Assembly: GCA_010435995.1 (NCBI GenBank)
Contig: JAAGNR010000030.1
Location: forward strand, 1-44,814
Direction of reading: 5' to 3'
DNA: 44,814 nt
Source: Ferrovum sp.
GTDB taxonomy: Bacteria; Pseudomonadota; Gammaproteobacteria; Burkholderiales; Ferrovaceae
Position 1 is the first letter of the stretch. The number at the start of each line of letters is the position of its first letter. The translations under genes were made by a program, and so were the position numbers. A model generated the notes under the pieces. It made no database searches, was not told where the DNA came from, and saw only the letters and a program-made list of their open reading frames with translations. Below are positions 35,326 to 43,911 of this stretch, piece by piece.

Positions 35326-36864
35326 ATGGGTATGGCGAACAAATTATCGGTGATATGTATTGGTGCTGGCCCAGCGGGACTGACGGCAGGCTACCTGCTG
35401 ACCCGCGATCATCCCGGTATGCAGGTTAAGGTCCTGGAGCAGGATGACTCCTATGTTGGCGGGATTTCGCGTACTGTGGCCTACAAGGGTTTCTGCTTTG
35501 ATATCGGGGGCCATCGATTTTTCTCCAAATCAGCGGAGATAGAGCGCCTGTGGGATGAATTGCTGGGAGAGGATTTTTTGGTCAGACCGCGGAAGTCGCG
35601 TATTTTTTACCGTGGACAACTCTTTGATTATCCGCTCAGAGCATTTGATGCCCTTAAAAAACTGGGGATCGGCGAGTCGTTGCACTGCGTGATTTCCTAT
35701 CTCTGGATCAATTGTAAACCGGCGAAGGAACCAAAAAACTTTGAAGAGTGGGTGACTCGTCAGTTTGGTCGGCGCTTATTCGAGATATTTTTCAAAACCT
35801 ACACCGAAAAAGTATGGGGGATGAAATGCACTGAGATTTCCGCAGATTGGGCTGCTCAGCGGATCAAGGGATTGTCCCTGTTCAAGGCCGTCTGGCATGC
35901 TTTTCTTCCACAGACACGGGCATCGGTTGAGCGCCAGCATACGATTAAAACTCTGGTTACCCAGTTTCGTTATCCCCGTCAGGGTCCTGGAATGCTGTGG
36001 ACGGCGGCGGCCAGACGAATTGAGAAACAAGGGGGAGAAGTCCTCCTCGGGCAAAAAGTGGTGTGCTTAAAAGATTGTGGATCAGGTAAGGGTTGGGAAG
36101 TGACCAGCCAGGATGGTCAGGGACAGAAACGGACCTTTATCTGCGATCATGTCATCAGCAGTATGCCGTTGCATGGTCTGGGGAGGATCCTGCAGCCAGC
36201 TTTGCCTGAAACCATTCTGCACGCCACGAATTCACTGCGCTATCGTGATTTTCTGGTAGTGGCTCTGATCGTGCGCGAGCGTCATCGGTTTGATGATAAC
36301 TGGATCTATATTCACGATCCCGGAGTCAAGGTGGGACGGATTCAGAACTTCAAATCGTGGTCTCCTGACATGGTTCCCGACCCAGCGTTGAATGGTTATG
36401 GAATGGAGTATTTTTGCTTTGAGGGAGATGGCCTATGGGCATCGACAGATGCCGAGCTCATAGAACTGGCCTCTAGGGAATTGATCCAGTTGGGGCTGGC
36501 ATCAGCGGACGAGATCATCGATGGAACGGTGGTCCGTCAGCCAAAGGCCTATCCGGTTTATGACGAAGGGTATGAGTCGCGTGTGGATCTCATCCGGAAC
36601 CATCTGGAAGCTGCTCATCCTTCGTTGCATCTGGTGGGCCGCAATGGTATGCATAAGTATAACAATCAGGATCACGCCATGATGACGGCGCTTCTCACTG
36701 TCAAGAATATTCTTGCGGGTCGAAAGGAATTCGATGTCTGGCAGGTGAATCAAGATGCAGAGTACCATGAGGAACAGTCATCAGTGGTCCGTAAAGATGG
36801 GGTCGTAAAAGCCCATTTCTCGGTCGAGGAACGAGCGGTTCCCGCAAAAATTTTTCACTCTTGA
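35326..36864 (+). CDS. FAD/NAD(P)-dependent oxidoreductase, UDP-galactopyranose-mutase/amine-oxidase-like
   Basis: Flavoprotein of about 512 aa. The Rossmann dinucleotide motif is GAGPAG (13-18), followed by the second glycine/Arg region GGISRTVAYKGFCFDIGGHRFF, which is typical for the UGM/amine-oxidase superfamily (COG1232-like). The segment FFKTYTEKVWGMKCTEISADWAAQRI is found in members placed beside polyprenol-linked glycosyltransferases. ATG 35326 (or 35332) follows the GT87 stop by 4 bp; the longer frame to 35248 overlaps that gene. A sugar-ring or lipid-linked sugar modification is plausible by context. The reaction cannot be named from sequence alone. Confidence 0.72.
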   Translation: MGMANKLSVICIGAGPAGLTAGYLLTRDHPGMQVKVLEQDDSYVGGISRTVAYKGFCFDIGGHRFFSKSAEIERLWDELLGEDFLVRPRKSRIFYRGQLFDYPLRAFDALKKLGIGESLHCVISYLWINCKPAKEPKNFEEWVTRQFGRRLFEIFFKTYTEKVWGMKCTEISADWAAQRIKGLSLFKAVWHAFLPQTRASVERQHTIKTLVTQFRYPRQGPGMLWTAAARRIEKQGGEVLLGQKVVCLKDCGSGKGWEVTSQDGQGQKRTFICDHVISSMPLHGLGRILQPALPETILHATNSLRYRDFLVVALIVRERHRFDDNWIYIHDPGVKVGRIQNFKSWSPDMVPDPALNGYGMEYFCFEGDGLWASTDAELIELASRELIQLGLASADEIIDGTVVRQPKAYPVYDEGYESRVDLIRNHLEAAHPSLHLVGRNGMHKYNNQDHAMMTALLTVKNILAGRKEFDVWQVNQDAEYHEEQSSVVRKDGVVKAHFSVEERAVPAKIFHS

Positions 36865-36867
36865 CCT

Positions 36868-38817
36868 ATGACAGCGTTATCAAGTTTTGATCAGCTGATC
36901 GCATTTTGGGCGAAACCGCGTCCTGATCGGTTGAAGCGGATTCGGTGGGTGTTGTTGTTGGGGGTGATGTGGCTGACCACTCGACCCTTTATCGGAATCT
37001 TGTGGGACTCTGAGTTTTATGCGGTTCAGGCATTGCATACGCTATGGCCGGCCCGGTACGCTGATGATCTGTACTTTGCTTTTGGTTCGCAGGACGAGTT
37101 TTCGATTTTTTCCCGTATTTATGCCCCCGTCATCGCGATGATGGGTTTGGCTCGCGCCAATTTATTACTCACTGTACTGGCTCAATTGTGCTGGCTCATG
37201 GGGTTGACCTATCTGGCGCGTGGAGTTTTCCATGGAAGGGCAATCTATCTGGCGCTGGTGGGTGTGATTATTTTCCCTGGTGCTGGAGGAGTGGTGTTTC
37301 ACTATGGAGAACAGATACTTACCCCGAGAATCCTGGCTGAAGCACTGACGCTCTGGGCTATAGGGACCATGTGGCGCGGTCAGGTATGGCGTTCGGCGGG
37401 GATTTTGGCACTGGCGTTAGGGGTTCATCCCCTGATGGCTATTTCCGGATGTGCATTGTGGTTCCTGTGGTTTTTTGGCCAAAGTCGTCGAGGTTGGAGT
37501 CTGGTGGGGTTATTGGGAGTTCTTCTCATGGTGTTGGCTGGCAGAGGAGTCGAACCCTTTGTCCGGTTGTTTCGTACCTTTGATGCATCATGGTGGACCA
37601 TAGTACTCCAGCGCAGTTCTTATTGCTTCATCAGCCAATGGGGGATAGGGGAATGGTTTGTGGCGGTGCATTCCATTCTGGTGCTCTTGTGGGTTTTTCC
37701 GGGGGCTGGAAAAAAAGCGCGACGACTATTGCTGCTGTCGTTTATGGTGGGTCTGGGGGGGGTGGTTGCCAGTTGGCTGGGAGGGGATGAATTACACAAT
37801 GTCCTGATCCTGGATGCCCAGTTATGGCGGGGACTGTGGTTGATGAACCTGATCGCACATTTGTTCGTCGTTCGTCGACTGCAACAGTTGCCTTCGGCTC
37901 CGGAGTTTCCAAACGCACGATCACTCTGGTGGGCGTCATGGTTTCTCACATTGTTGACGGGATTTAGTGGTGGATTTTACTTGGTGGCAACGCCCATGCT
38001 GATCCTGTCTATGGTGGTACAGTGGTGGGAGGAAGGGGGGCAGAAATCCCTCGAGGGGTGGATGCGCGCGATTGTTGTGGTTTGTTTGGCAGGGGTGTTG
38101 ATGGTTACCCTTTCATTTTTGAGCGATGCGGTTTTTGAACAGAGAAGGGCCCTGAATGTGGTTGGGAATTCGTGGCTCGGCTTGCCCATACTTTTGGCGG
38201 CGTTGGTTGGTTTCCGTATGTCACCAGCGCTTTTTCCGTGTGCAAGCTGGTCATCCGCGGTCACCAGTTGGGCCCGTTTGGGTGTGAGCATGTTGTTGAT
38301 GTTCGGTGCTATGCTGATTTGGGATCAGAGAACGGCGTGGAGCCGTTATGTGGAATCAACGGAAGTCCCTCCCCCTGAATTGACCGCCTTGCTTCCGTCA
38401 GATCGGCCACTTTACTGGGAAGGAAATCTGGCTGTGCCGTGGTTACTGTTGCGTCGTTCCAGTTATTTTTCCTGTCGTCAGGGGACCGGTGCATTGTTCT
38501 CTCGGGGAACGGCGATCAATTATCAGAAACGCTATCTGAGTTTCCAATCATTGGATACGGCCGAGTTTCTTCCGGGAAGTTACTGCGCGTCTCCAGCGCT
38601 TGGGGCACCGCCTCGAATCGAAATGGCACAGACCCTGAAGGTTTGTGAGGATAATCCCATGCTAGGCGCTTTGGTGCTGCTCAATCCGGTGGTGGGGATG
38701 AAAGAAAAAGTATGGAAATCTCCTATCCAGTTTCCCTATCTGAAAAAAACGGAGAACGGAAAGGACTGGGTGACCACGGATCTTTTTTATATTTACGATT
38801 GTCCTGTTCAACAGTAA
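36868..38817 (+). CDS. Large polytopic membrane protein, unknown, possibly GT-C type
   Basis: I do not recognise the family of this 649-residue protein. It has around a dozen hydrophobic helices in the first 480 residues, an early loop with the acidic pair in LWDSEFYAVQAL (about 49-57), and a hydrophilic C-terminal domain of about 150 residues containing several Cys. This layout (acidic first external loop, many helices, soluble C-terminal domain) resembles GT-C glycosyltransferases. It starts 3 bp after the flavoprotein gene and is therefore the last gene of the tad-glycosylation transcript. Its 3' end overlaps the convergent redoxin gene by 10 bp. Confidence 0.6.
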   Translation: MTALSSFDQLIAFWAKPRPDRLKRIRWVLLLGVMWLTTRPFIGILWDSEFYAVQALHTLWPARYADDLYFAFGSQDEFSIFSRIYAPVIAMMGLARANLLLTVLAQLCWLMGLTYLARGVFHGRAIYLALVGVIIFPGAGGVVFHYGEQILTPRILAEALTLWAIGTMWRGQVWRSAGILALALGVHPLMAISGCALWFLWFFGQSRRGWSLVGLLGVLLMVLAGRGVEPFVRLFRTFDASWWTIVLQRSSYCFISQWGIGEWFVAVHSILVLLWVFPGAGKKARRLLLLSFMVGLGGVVASWLGGDELHNVLILDAQLWRGLWLMNLIAHLFVVRRLQQLPSAPEFPNARSLWWASWFLTLLTGFSGGFYLVATPMLILSMVVQWWEEGGQKSLEGWMRAIVVVCLAGVLMVTLSFLSDAVFEQRRALNVVGNSWLGLPILLAALVGFRMSPALFPCASWSSAVTSWARLGVSMLLMFGAMLIWDQRTAWSRYVESTEVPPPELTALLPSDRPLYWEGNLAVPWLLLRRSSYFSCRQGTGALFSRGTAINYQKRYLSFQSLDTAEFLPGSYCASPALGAPPRIEMAQTLKVCEDNPMLGALVLLNPVVGMKEKVWKSPIQFPYLKKTENGKDWVTTDLFYIYDCPVQQ

Positions 38818-39383
38818 TGTGGTTCATTACCCGCTTTCCACTTGATATTGCATCCCAAGCTTGGGAATTGCTCGTTGACTAGGGGGGTTCCCAGAAGTGT
38901 TGCTTCGAGGGCTGCGGACAAGTCTGCTCCGGTGACTGGAGTCGTGCTATGAGGACGGCTATCGTCGAACTGTCCCCGGTAAACCAATCGATGTTGACGA
39001 TCGAAGAGGAAGAAGTCGGGAGTGCATGCGGCCTGGTATGCTTGGGCGATCTTTTGCGTCTCATCGAACAAATATGGGAAGGTGTATCCTGCGATGGCGC
39101 TTTCTTCTTTCATTTTCTCAGGGTTGTCAGCAGGATAATTGATGGCATCGTTGGAATTGATGCCGACCACACAAATCCCCTGTTCTTGGTAGTGGCGCGT
39201 GATTTCAGCCAGTTTATGGCGAATATGAATGACATAGGGGCAGTGATTGCACAGAAAAATCACCAGCAGCGGTTTTCCTGAGGCGTGCTGTTGCAGTTCC
39301 CATAGGTTTCCATCAGCGTCAGGTAGCACAAAACCAGGCGCTTGAGTGCCGAGGGAGAGCATGGTGGAGGGGGTTTTAGCCAT
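38808..39383 (-). CDS. Thioredoxin-fold redoxin (AhpC/TSA-like) protein
   Basis: Cytoplasmic thiol protein of 191 aa. Start ATG 39383 gives MAKTPSTMLSLGTQAPGFVLP, matching the typical beginning of this family, and AGGA lies 9 bp upstream. The active site is LCNHCPYV with Cys45 and Cys48; ACTPDFFLFD supplies the cis-Pro region. There is no signal peptide. Substrate is unknown. It overlaps the preceding membrane gene by 10 bp in convergent orientation and is divergent from recQ. Confidence 0.85.
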   Translation of the reverse strand: MAKTPSTMLSLGTQAPGFVLPDADGNLWELQQHASGKPLLVIFLCNHCPYVIHIRHKLAEITRHYQEQGICVVGINSNDAINYPADNPEKMKEESAIAGYTFPYLFDETQKIAQAYQAACTPDFFLFDRQHRLVYRGQFDDSRPHSTTPVTGADLSAALEATLLGTPLVNEQFPSLGCNIKWKAGNEPHYC

Positions 39384-39488
39384 GGAATCAAATCCTGTCA
39401 TAGAGGGAATTTCTATTCAAGATTATAACGAAGATTCTCTACGCGTACTGATTCATTCTTCTGGTCGAAGTTCACTCATACTCGGTGC

Positions 39489-40802
39489 ATGACACAGGCC
39501 TTGAGAATATTGCAGGAAGTTTTTGGTTACCCCGCTTTCCGAGGGTTTCAGGAAGAAGTGATCGAACATGTGAGTACGGGGCACAGCGCCCTCGTACTCA
39601 TGCCCACAGGCGGGGGGAAATCTCTGTGCTACCAAATCCCGGCGCTGTTGAGGACAGGGGTGGCAGTAATTGTTTCTCCGCTGATTGCACTCATGCAGGA
39701 TCAGGTCCAGGCCCTTCAGCGACGTGGTTTGGCTGCGGCTTACTTGAATTCTTCCCTAGAGGCCGCAGAAGCCCATCGAATTGAACACGCATTTGTGAAT
39801 CAAGCGTTAAAATTTTTGTATGTGGCTCCAGAGCGTTTGGTCCAGGAGCATTTCCAGGCCATGTTGCAGTCTTTGCATCGGGCAGGGAAAATTTCCTTGT
39901 TTGCCATCGATGAATCCCACTGCATCGCCGAATGGGGTCACGACTTTCGTCCAGAATATCGCCAACTGGATGTACTGCCTCGGGAGTATCCAGACATCCC
40001 AAGAATTGCCGTCACCGCCACAGCCGACCTTCATACGAGATGTGATATTCAAGAATTGTTGGGGCTCAAACGCGAACGGTGCTTTGTGGACAGCTTCGAT
40101 CGTCCAAATTTGCATTATTGTGTCACACAACGAACGGCTCCCATGGGGCAAATCATGAATTTCTTGCAACAGCATCCACTCGACTCTGGCGGTATTTTGT
40201 ACTGTCCATCGAGACGGCTCGTGGAAGCTGTGGCAAATCGGTTACACCTGGCAGGTTGGCCGTGTCTGCCTTATCACGCAGGAATGGGCGCTGAGGTCAG
40301 AGCGCGAGTTCAGAATCGTTTCTTGCAGGAGTCGGGTATGCTCATGGCGGCTACCATTGCTTTCGGTATGGGGGTGGACAAGCCCGACATTCGTTTCGTG
40401 GTGCACCTGGCAACCCCTCGTTCTCTCGAAAGCTATTATCAGGAAACTGGTCGAGCCGGCAGGGACGGCCTGCCCGCAAAAGTACTATTGCTCCATCATC
40501 CTGAGGATCTTTGGGTACAGCGCAGTCACCTCAGTGAGGGAAACCACGCTCGCTCGCTGGAGACGGCGTGTGCCAAGTTGGATGCGGTGAGCCATTTCGT
40601 GGATGATTCGTGCTGTCGTCGCCAATCTTTGCTGAAGTATTTTGGCGAAGAGCGTGATGGGGGCTGTGGAACTTGTGATGTTTGTCAGCCGCAATACCGT
40701 CATTGGACAGGACCTTCACGACGCCATTCTGCAGTGTCTTTCGCCCCTTCGCGGAACCGCAGGACGGTAAGGCGCAAAGGAAGAAAACCAATTGTTGGCT
40801 GA
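39489..40802 (+). CDS. recQ: RecQ-family DNA helicase, C-terminally truncated (frameshift)
   Basis: SF2 helicase of 437 aa against about 600 in typical RecQ. Walker A is MPTGGGKS (Lys44), box II is DESH (141-144), motif VI is QETGRAGRDG, and the zinc site is complete (SCC pair and CGTCDVC with Cys393, 396, 399). After HWTG at 40701-40712 the protein turns into a basic, Arg-rich tail. The +1 frame instead reads QDLHDAILQCLSPLRGTAGR (40708-40767), which fits the expected start of the winged-helix (RQC) domain, and then stops at TAA 40768-40770. The rest of RQC and the HRDC domain are absent. Helicase core is intact, so partial function is possible. Confidence 0.85.
   Translation: MTQALRILQEVFGYPAFRGFQEEVIEHVSTGHSALVLMPTGGGKSLCYQIPALLRTGVAVIVSPLIALMQDQVQALQRRGLAAAYLNSSLEAAEAHRIEHAFVNQALKFLYVAPERLVQEHFQAMLQSLHRAGKISLFAIDESHCIAEWGHDFRPEYRQLDVLPREYPDIPRIAVTATADLHTRCDIQELLGLKRERCFVDSFDRPNLHYCVTQRTAPMGQIMNFLQQHPLDSGGILYCPSRRLVEAVANRLHLAGWPCLPYHAGMGAEVRARVQNRFLQESGMLMAATIAFGMGVDKPDIRFVVHLATPRSLESYYQETGRAGRDGLPAKVLLLHHPEDLWVQRSHLSEGNHARSLETACAKLDAVSHFVDDSCCRRQSLLKYFGEERDGGCGTCDVCQPQYRHWTGPSRRHSAVSFAPSRNRRTVRRKGRKPIVG
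40779..40798 (+). repeat. Direct repeat copy A (recQ 3' end)
   Basis: GGAAGAAAACCAATTGTTGG matches 42190-42209 at 19 of 20 bases in the same orientation. Weak similarity continues about 35 bases upstream in both copies without gap. The two copies flank the third GT87 gene. Confidence 0.7.
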
Positions 40803-40873
40803 ACAATTGCGTCAGAATGTAGAATAGTGCCTTGTGGCGCTTGCAAACTCATTTATGCCTCTACGAGTAGTTC

Positions 40874-42121
40874 ATGAGCCGTTTCGGTATTCACGTATCT
40901 ATACAGGATAGGATCAAAGTTTCACCTGGCTCCGAGTTGTGGCGGGTGAAGGCTTTCTCGTGGGTGGTTTTGGCGCTTTACGGAAGCGTCGAAGTTGGTG
41001 TGATTTTTAATTCCAATATGATTTTCTCGGGGGGGTACTCCTGGCGCCCAGATTTCATTTCCTATTGGCTTTCCGCGAAGATGGCGTTGACCGGTCATCT
41101 GGCAGACTCATATCATCTGGAATCCATGCAACAGGCCTTTGCCCACTATTTTCCGGACTCCTGGGGGTTGGTGAATTTTAATGTGTATCCGCCGGTGTTT
41201 TACCTATGGGTAAGCCCATTGGCGATGCTTCCTCTAGTGCCGGCTTACTTGGTATTTATGGGGGTCACTTTTTGGGGGTATGGGCTGACCCTTGGGAAAA
41301 TCATTCCTCTGCGTTATATATTCTGGCCGTTAGTGGCATTTCCTGGGGTGTGGGCCACTTGGTTTCAGGGACAGAATTCATTTTTGACGGCACTATTGGC
41401 AGCTGCCGTCATTTTGTTGTTGGAGCGTGGAAAGGAAATATCTGCTGGGGTATTGGCGGGGTTATTGATCATTAAACCCCATTTGTTGATAGGAATTTTG
41501 CTGCTGATGATTTTTCGGCGCAAGTGGAAACTGCTGGTAGTTGCGTTTTGTATGGCCCTGGTTTTGACGGGGGTGGCGGAAATGGTGTTCGGTTCTGTGG
41601 CATTACTTCAGTGGATTCAATCAATGAAAGCCAATTCGCTGAATATTGAAGACTCCACTGCTGTTCTGCAACAGGTCCCTACTCCCTTTGCTTACATGAG
41701 ACTGATCGGAGCTTCACTGGCGTTTTCATATTTGGTTCAAGGTATCGTAGCAGTGCTTGTGATAGCGCTGCTCGGACTTATCATTTCTACCAGCAATTCA
41801 TGGGCGCTCATCGGGTCTGCAGTAATGATCTCTGGGTTTCTGGTTTCCCCATATTTCGGGATTTATGATTTGGCTTGGCTGGCATTCCCTTTGGCTTGGT
41901 TGTCTTCTCACGGTCTGAAAAATGGTTGGCCTGGCGGCCTAAAGCCTTTGCTTGGCATTCTCTGGATAATGCCTCTGGTTTTCCAGTGGATCACGGTCCT
42001 TGTCCCGACATTCATTGTTCCCTTCGTGCTCATGATTTCACTGGTGTGGATTTGGAGGCAGTGTCAAATAGAGTGTCAGCCCCTAGTCGAGAACCTGGTC
42101 TCATCGGATAGTACAAGTTGA
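40874..42121 (+). CDS. GT87/DUF2029 family membrane glycosyltransferase, copy 3
   Basis: Third paralogue, 415 aa. Landmarks: Asp60 in RPDFISYW, NVYPPVF (104-109), QGQNSFLTA (165-173), KPHL (201-204) and SPYFGIYDLAWLAF. It begins 71 bp after the truncated recQ and stands alone between two copies of a 20-bp direct repeat. The N-terminal 25 residues are hydrophilic, longer than in copies 1 and 2. Same inferred reaction class; substrate unknown. Confidence 0.74.
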   Translation: MSRFGIHVSIQDRIKVSPGSELWRVKAFSWVVLALYGSVEVGVIFNSNMIFSGGYSWRPDFISYWLSAKMALTGHLADSYHLESMQQAFAHYFPDSWGLVNFNVYPPVFYLWVSPLAMLPLVPAYLVFMGVTFWGYGLTLGKIIPLRYIFWPLVAFPGVWATWFQGQNSFLTALLAAAVILLLERGKEISAGVLAGLLIIKPHLLIGILLLMIFRRKWKLLVVAFCMALVLTGVAEMVFGSVALLQWIQSMKANSLNIEDSTAVLQQVPTPFAYMRLIGASLAFSYLVQGIVAVLVIALLGLIISTSNSWALIGSAVMISGFLVSPYFGIYDLAWLAFPLAWLSSHGLKNGWPGGLKPLLGILWIMPLVFQWITVLVPTFIVPFVLMISLVWIWRQCQIECQPLVENLVSSDSTS

Positions 42122-42189
42122 CCAGCGGGTGTCCGAGGGTCAGAAGCTCCTAATCCCCGTCGCGATGCTGAGGGACAGCCAGACGTGGT

Positions 42190-42209
42190 GGAAGAAAACC
42201 AATTGTCGG
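42190..42209 (+). repeat. Direct repeat copy B
   Basis: GGAAGAAAACCAATTGTCGG, 19 of 20 identical to 40779-40798. It lies 68 bp after the stop of GT87 copy 3. Confidence 0.7.
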
Positions 42210-42283
42210 TGAAAATGAAACCTTTTGTTGGTATTGCCGTCACACACGACCATCCTACCAATGCCATAAGGAAGGCTTCAATC

Positions 42284-42580
42284 ATGTTTGCAAATCTTCA
42301 ATTATATGTGGCGCTGATGGGGGGGGTTGTTATATCGCTTTTTCTAATTGTGGGCGAATTGGTTTTTCTGCGGACCAAAGTAAAAGCGGTTCGTCTGCGG
42401 TGGCATGAATTTTATCGGCATGGAAGAAAGATTCGGCTGGCCTTAGAAATCATGGGGGTCAGTGGGATATTTCTCATTCAACCCGTGATCACCAGTTATG
42501 TCATCGTGCATACTTTGGATCAATTCACGCCGGGATTTTCCCGCGATGTGGTCGATCAGTATCATCATACGGTGGACTAG
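42284..42580 (+). CDS. Small membrane protein, unknown
   Basis: Hypothetical protein of 98 aa. ATG 42284 is chosen because AAGGAAGG stands 8 bp upstream; the frame is open to 42185. Two hydrophobic segments are visible (about 5-27 and 58-77) separated by a basic stretch with many Arg, His and Lys, so both termini probably face the periplasm. No family recognised. It lies between two GT87 genes and might be an accessory subunit, but nothing proves this. Confidence 0.6.
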   Translation: MFANLQLYVALMGGVVISLFLIVGELVFLRTKVKAVRLRWHEFYRHGRKIRLALEIMGVSGIFLIQPVITSYVIVHTLDQFTPGFSRDVVDQYHHTVD

Positions 42581-42693
42581 TCGAGGAGAGATGAGTCATA
42601 GTGTTCCTGCTCAAGTAACCCGTACAGCTAGGCTTGGGCCATTTCAAATTACTGCTTTGAAATGGAACAACATCTCAGCTGCAGTATCCGTTG

Positions 42694-43911
42694 ATGGAGG
42701 GTCAATTGATTCCTGTGGAAAGATGGCTGACTCCTGAACGCTTGCGCGGCTACCCGCGAGTTTTTTTTGGGGTTTTTGTGGGGGTGACCCTCTGGAAGTG
42801 GGGTGAATACACTCTGGATGTAAGGGCTGGGAACGCTCCTGATATTGATTTCTCGGTTTTTTGGCTGGCGTCGCACATGGCATCTGTGGGACAGGTGCGC
42901 TCATTGTATGATCCGACCCAACTTAATGCACATCTTCAGGGGATTTCCACCCTCATTCGAGGAACCTATGGATGGTTCTATCCGCCGTCCTTCATCGTGC
43001 TCTTGTTGCCGTTGGCAACGCTTCCCTATCTTCCTGCGTACTTTCTGTTTATTGGTCTTACCCTGGGAGGATTTGCCGCCGCTATAAAAAATTTTCTGCC
43101 CTCGCCATCCTGGGCGTGGGGTCTGGCTGCTTTTCCCGGGTTATGGTTCAACCTTCTTGATGGTCAAAATGCTTTTTTGACTGCTTCCCTGGCGGGGTTG
43201 ACCCTATATTGGATGGATCGCCGTTGGAAGATATCGGCGTTGGCTTTGGGTTTGTTATTCATTAAACCTCATCTGGTCATTTTGTTTCCTCTTGCTTTTC
43301 TGATGGTGGGAAAGTGGCGACTCCTTGCGGGAGCCGTATTCTTTGCTGGTGGGCTATTGGGGATAGCTGTTTTGTGGGAAGGAGTTGCCACTGTACCAGT
43401 TTGGTTGCATAGTCTGGATGTGGCTAGGTCCTGGGCTGAGAATGGGGGTTCTAGTTACTGGGAAGCCATGCCCAGTGTTTTTTCCAGCTGTCGATGGTTA
43501 GGCATGAGTATTCCGCTGGCTTATCTGTTTCATAGTTTGGTCGCGCTGGCCGCAGTTCTGGCCACCGTCTGGGTGTGGCGGAATTGTCAGAACACGGATC
43601 TGCGAGCAGCGGTGTTGACCAGCGCCAGTCTCCTGATCAGCCCTTACCTGTTTTATTACGATTTGGCTTGGTTGGCACTGCCCATGGTTTTTCTGGTCAG
43701 GGATGGGCTGAATCACGGCTGGCACTCCTGGGAGCGGGAAATATTATTGGGTGCTTGGTTAGGTCCCCTACTGTGCATTGCACTTCCAGTCATTATTCCT
43801 GTGCAAATCGGCCCGTTGTTTACTGTTCCATTGTTGTGGATTGCGGTAAGGCGGGTTCAGTGGAATAGGACTTCCGTCCCAGATGACATTCTGCTTCTGG
43901 AATCAAATTAG
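42694..43911 (+). CDS. GT87/DUF2029 family membrane glycosyltransferase, copy 4
   Basis: Fourth paralogue, about 405 aa. Landmarks: Asp52 in DIDFSVFWLAS, GWFYPP (93-98), DGQNAFLTA (156-164), KPH (191-193) and SPYLFYYDLAWLALP. The start is uncertain: ATG 42694 lacks a Shine-Dalgarno; TTG 42706 has GGAGG 5 bp upstream; the first helix begins near residue 20 in either case. It ends tail-to-tail with copy 5, overlapping by 4 bp. It resembles copies 1 and 2 more than copy 3 in its GWFYPP motif. Confidence 0.75.
   Translation: MEGQLIPVERWLTPERLRGYPRVFFGVFVGVTLWKWGEYTLDVRAGNAPDIDFSVFWLASHMASVGQVRSLYDPTQLNAHLQGISTLIRGTYGWFYPPSFIVLLLPLATLPYLPAYFLFIGLTLGGFAAAIKNFLPSPSWAWGLAAFPGLWFNLLDGQNAFLTASLAGLTLYWMDRRWKISALALGLLFIKPHLVILFPLAFLMVGKWRLLAGAVFFAGGLLGIAVLWEGVATVPVWLHSLDVARSWAENGGSSYWEAMPSVFSSCRWLGMSIPLAYLFHSLVALAAVLATVWVWRNCQNTDLRAAVLTSASLLISPYLFYYDLAWLALPMVFLVRDGLNHGWHSWEREILLGAWLGPLLCIALPVIIPVQIGPLFTVPLLWIAVRRVQWNRTSVPDDILLLESN

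Noticed and set aside
42591-42737. Small frame of 48 codons with a good GAGGAG site
   Set aside because: It overlaps the start of GT87 copy 4 in another frame and lacks hydrophobic or domain features; it may be a leader peptide but there is no support.
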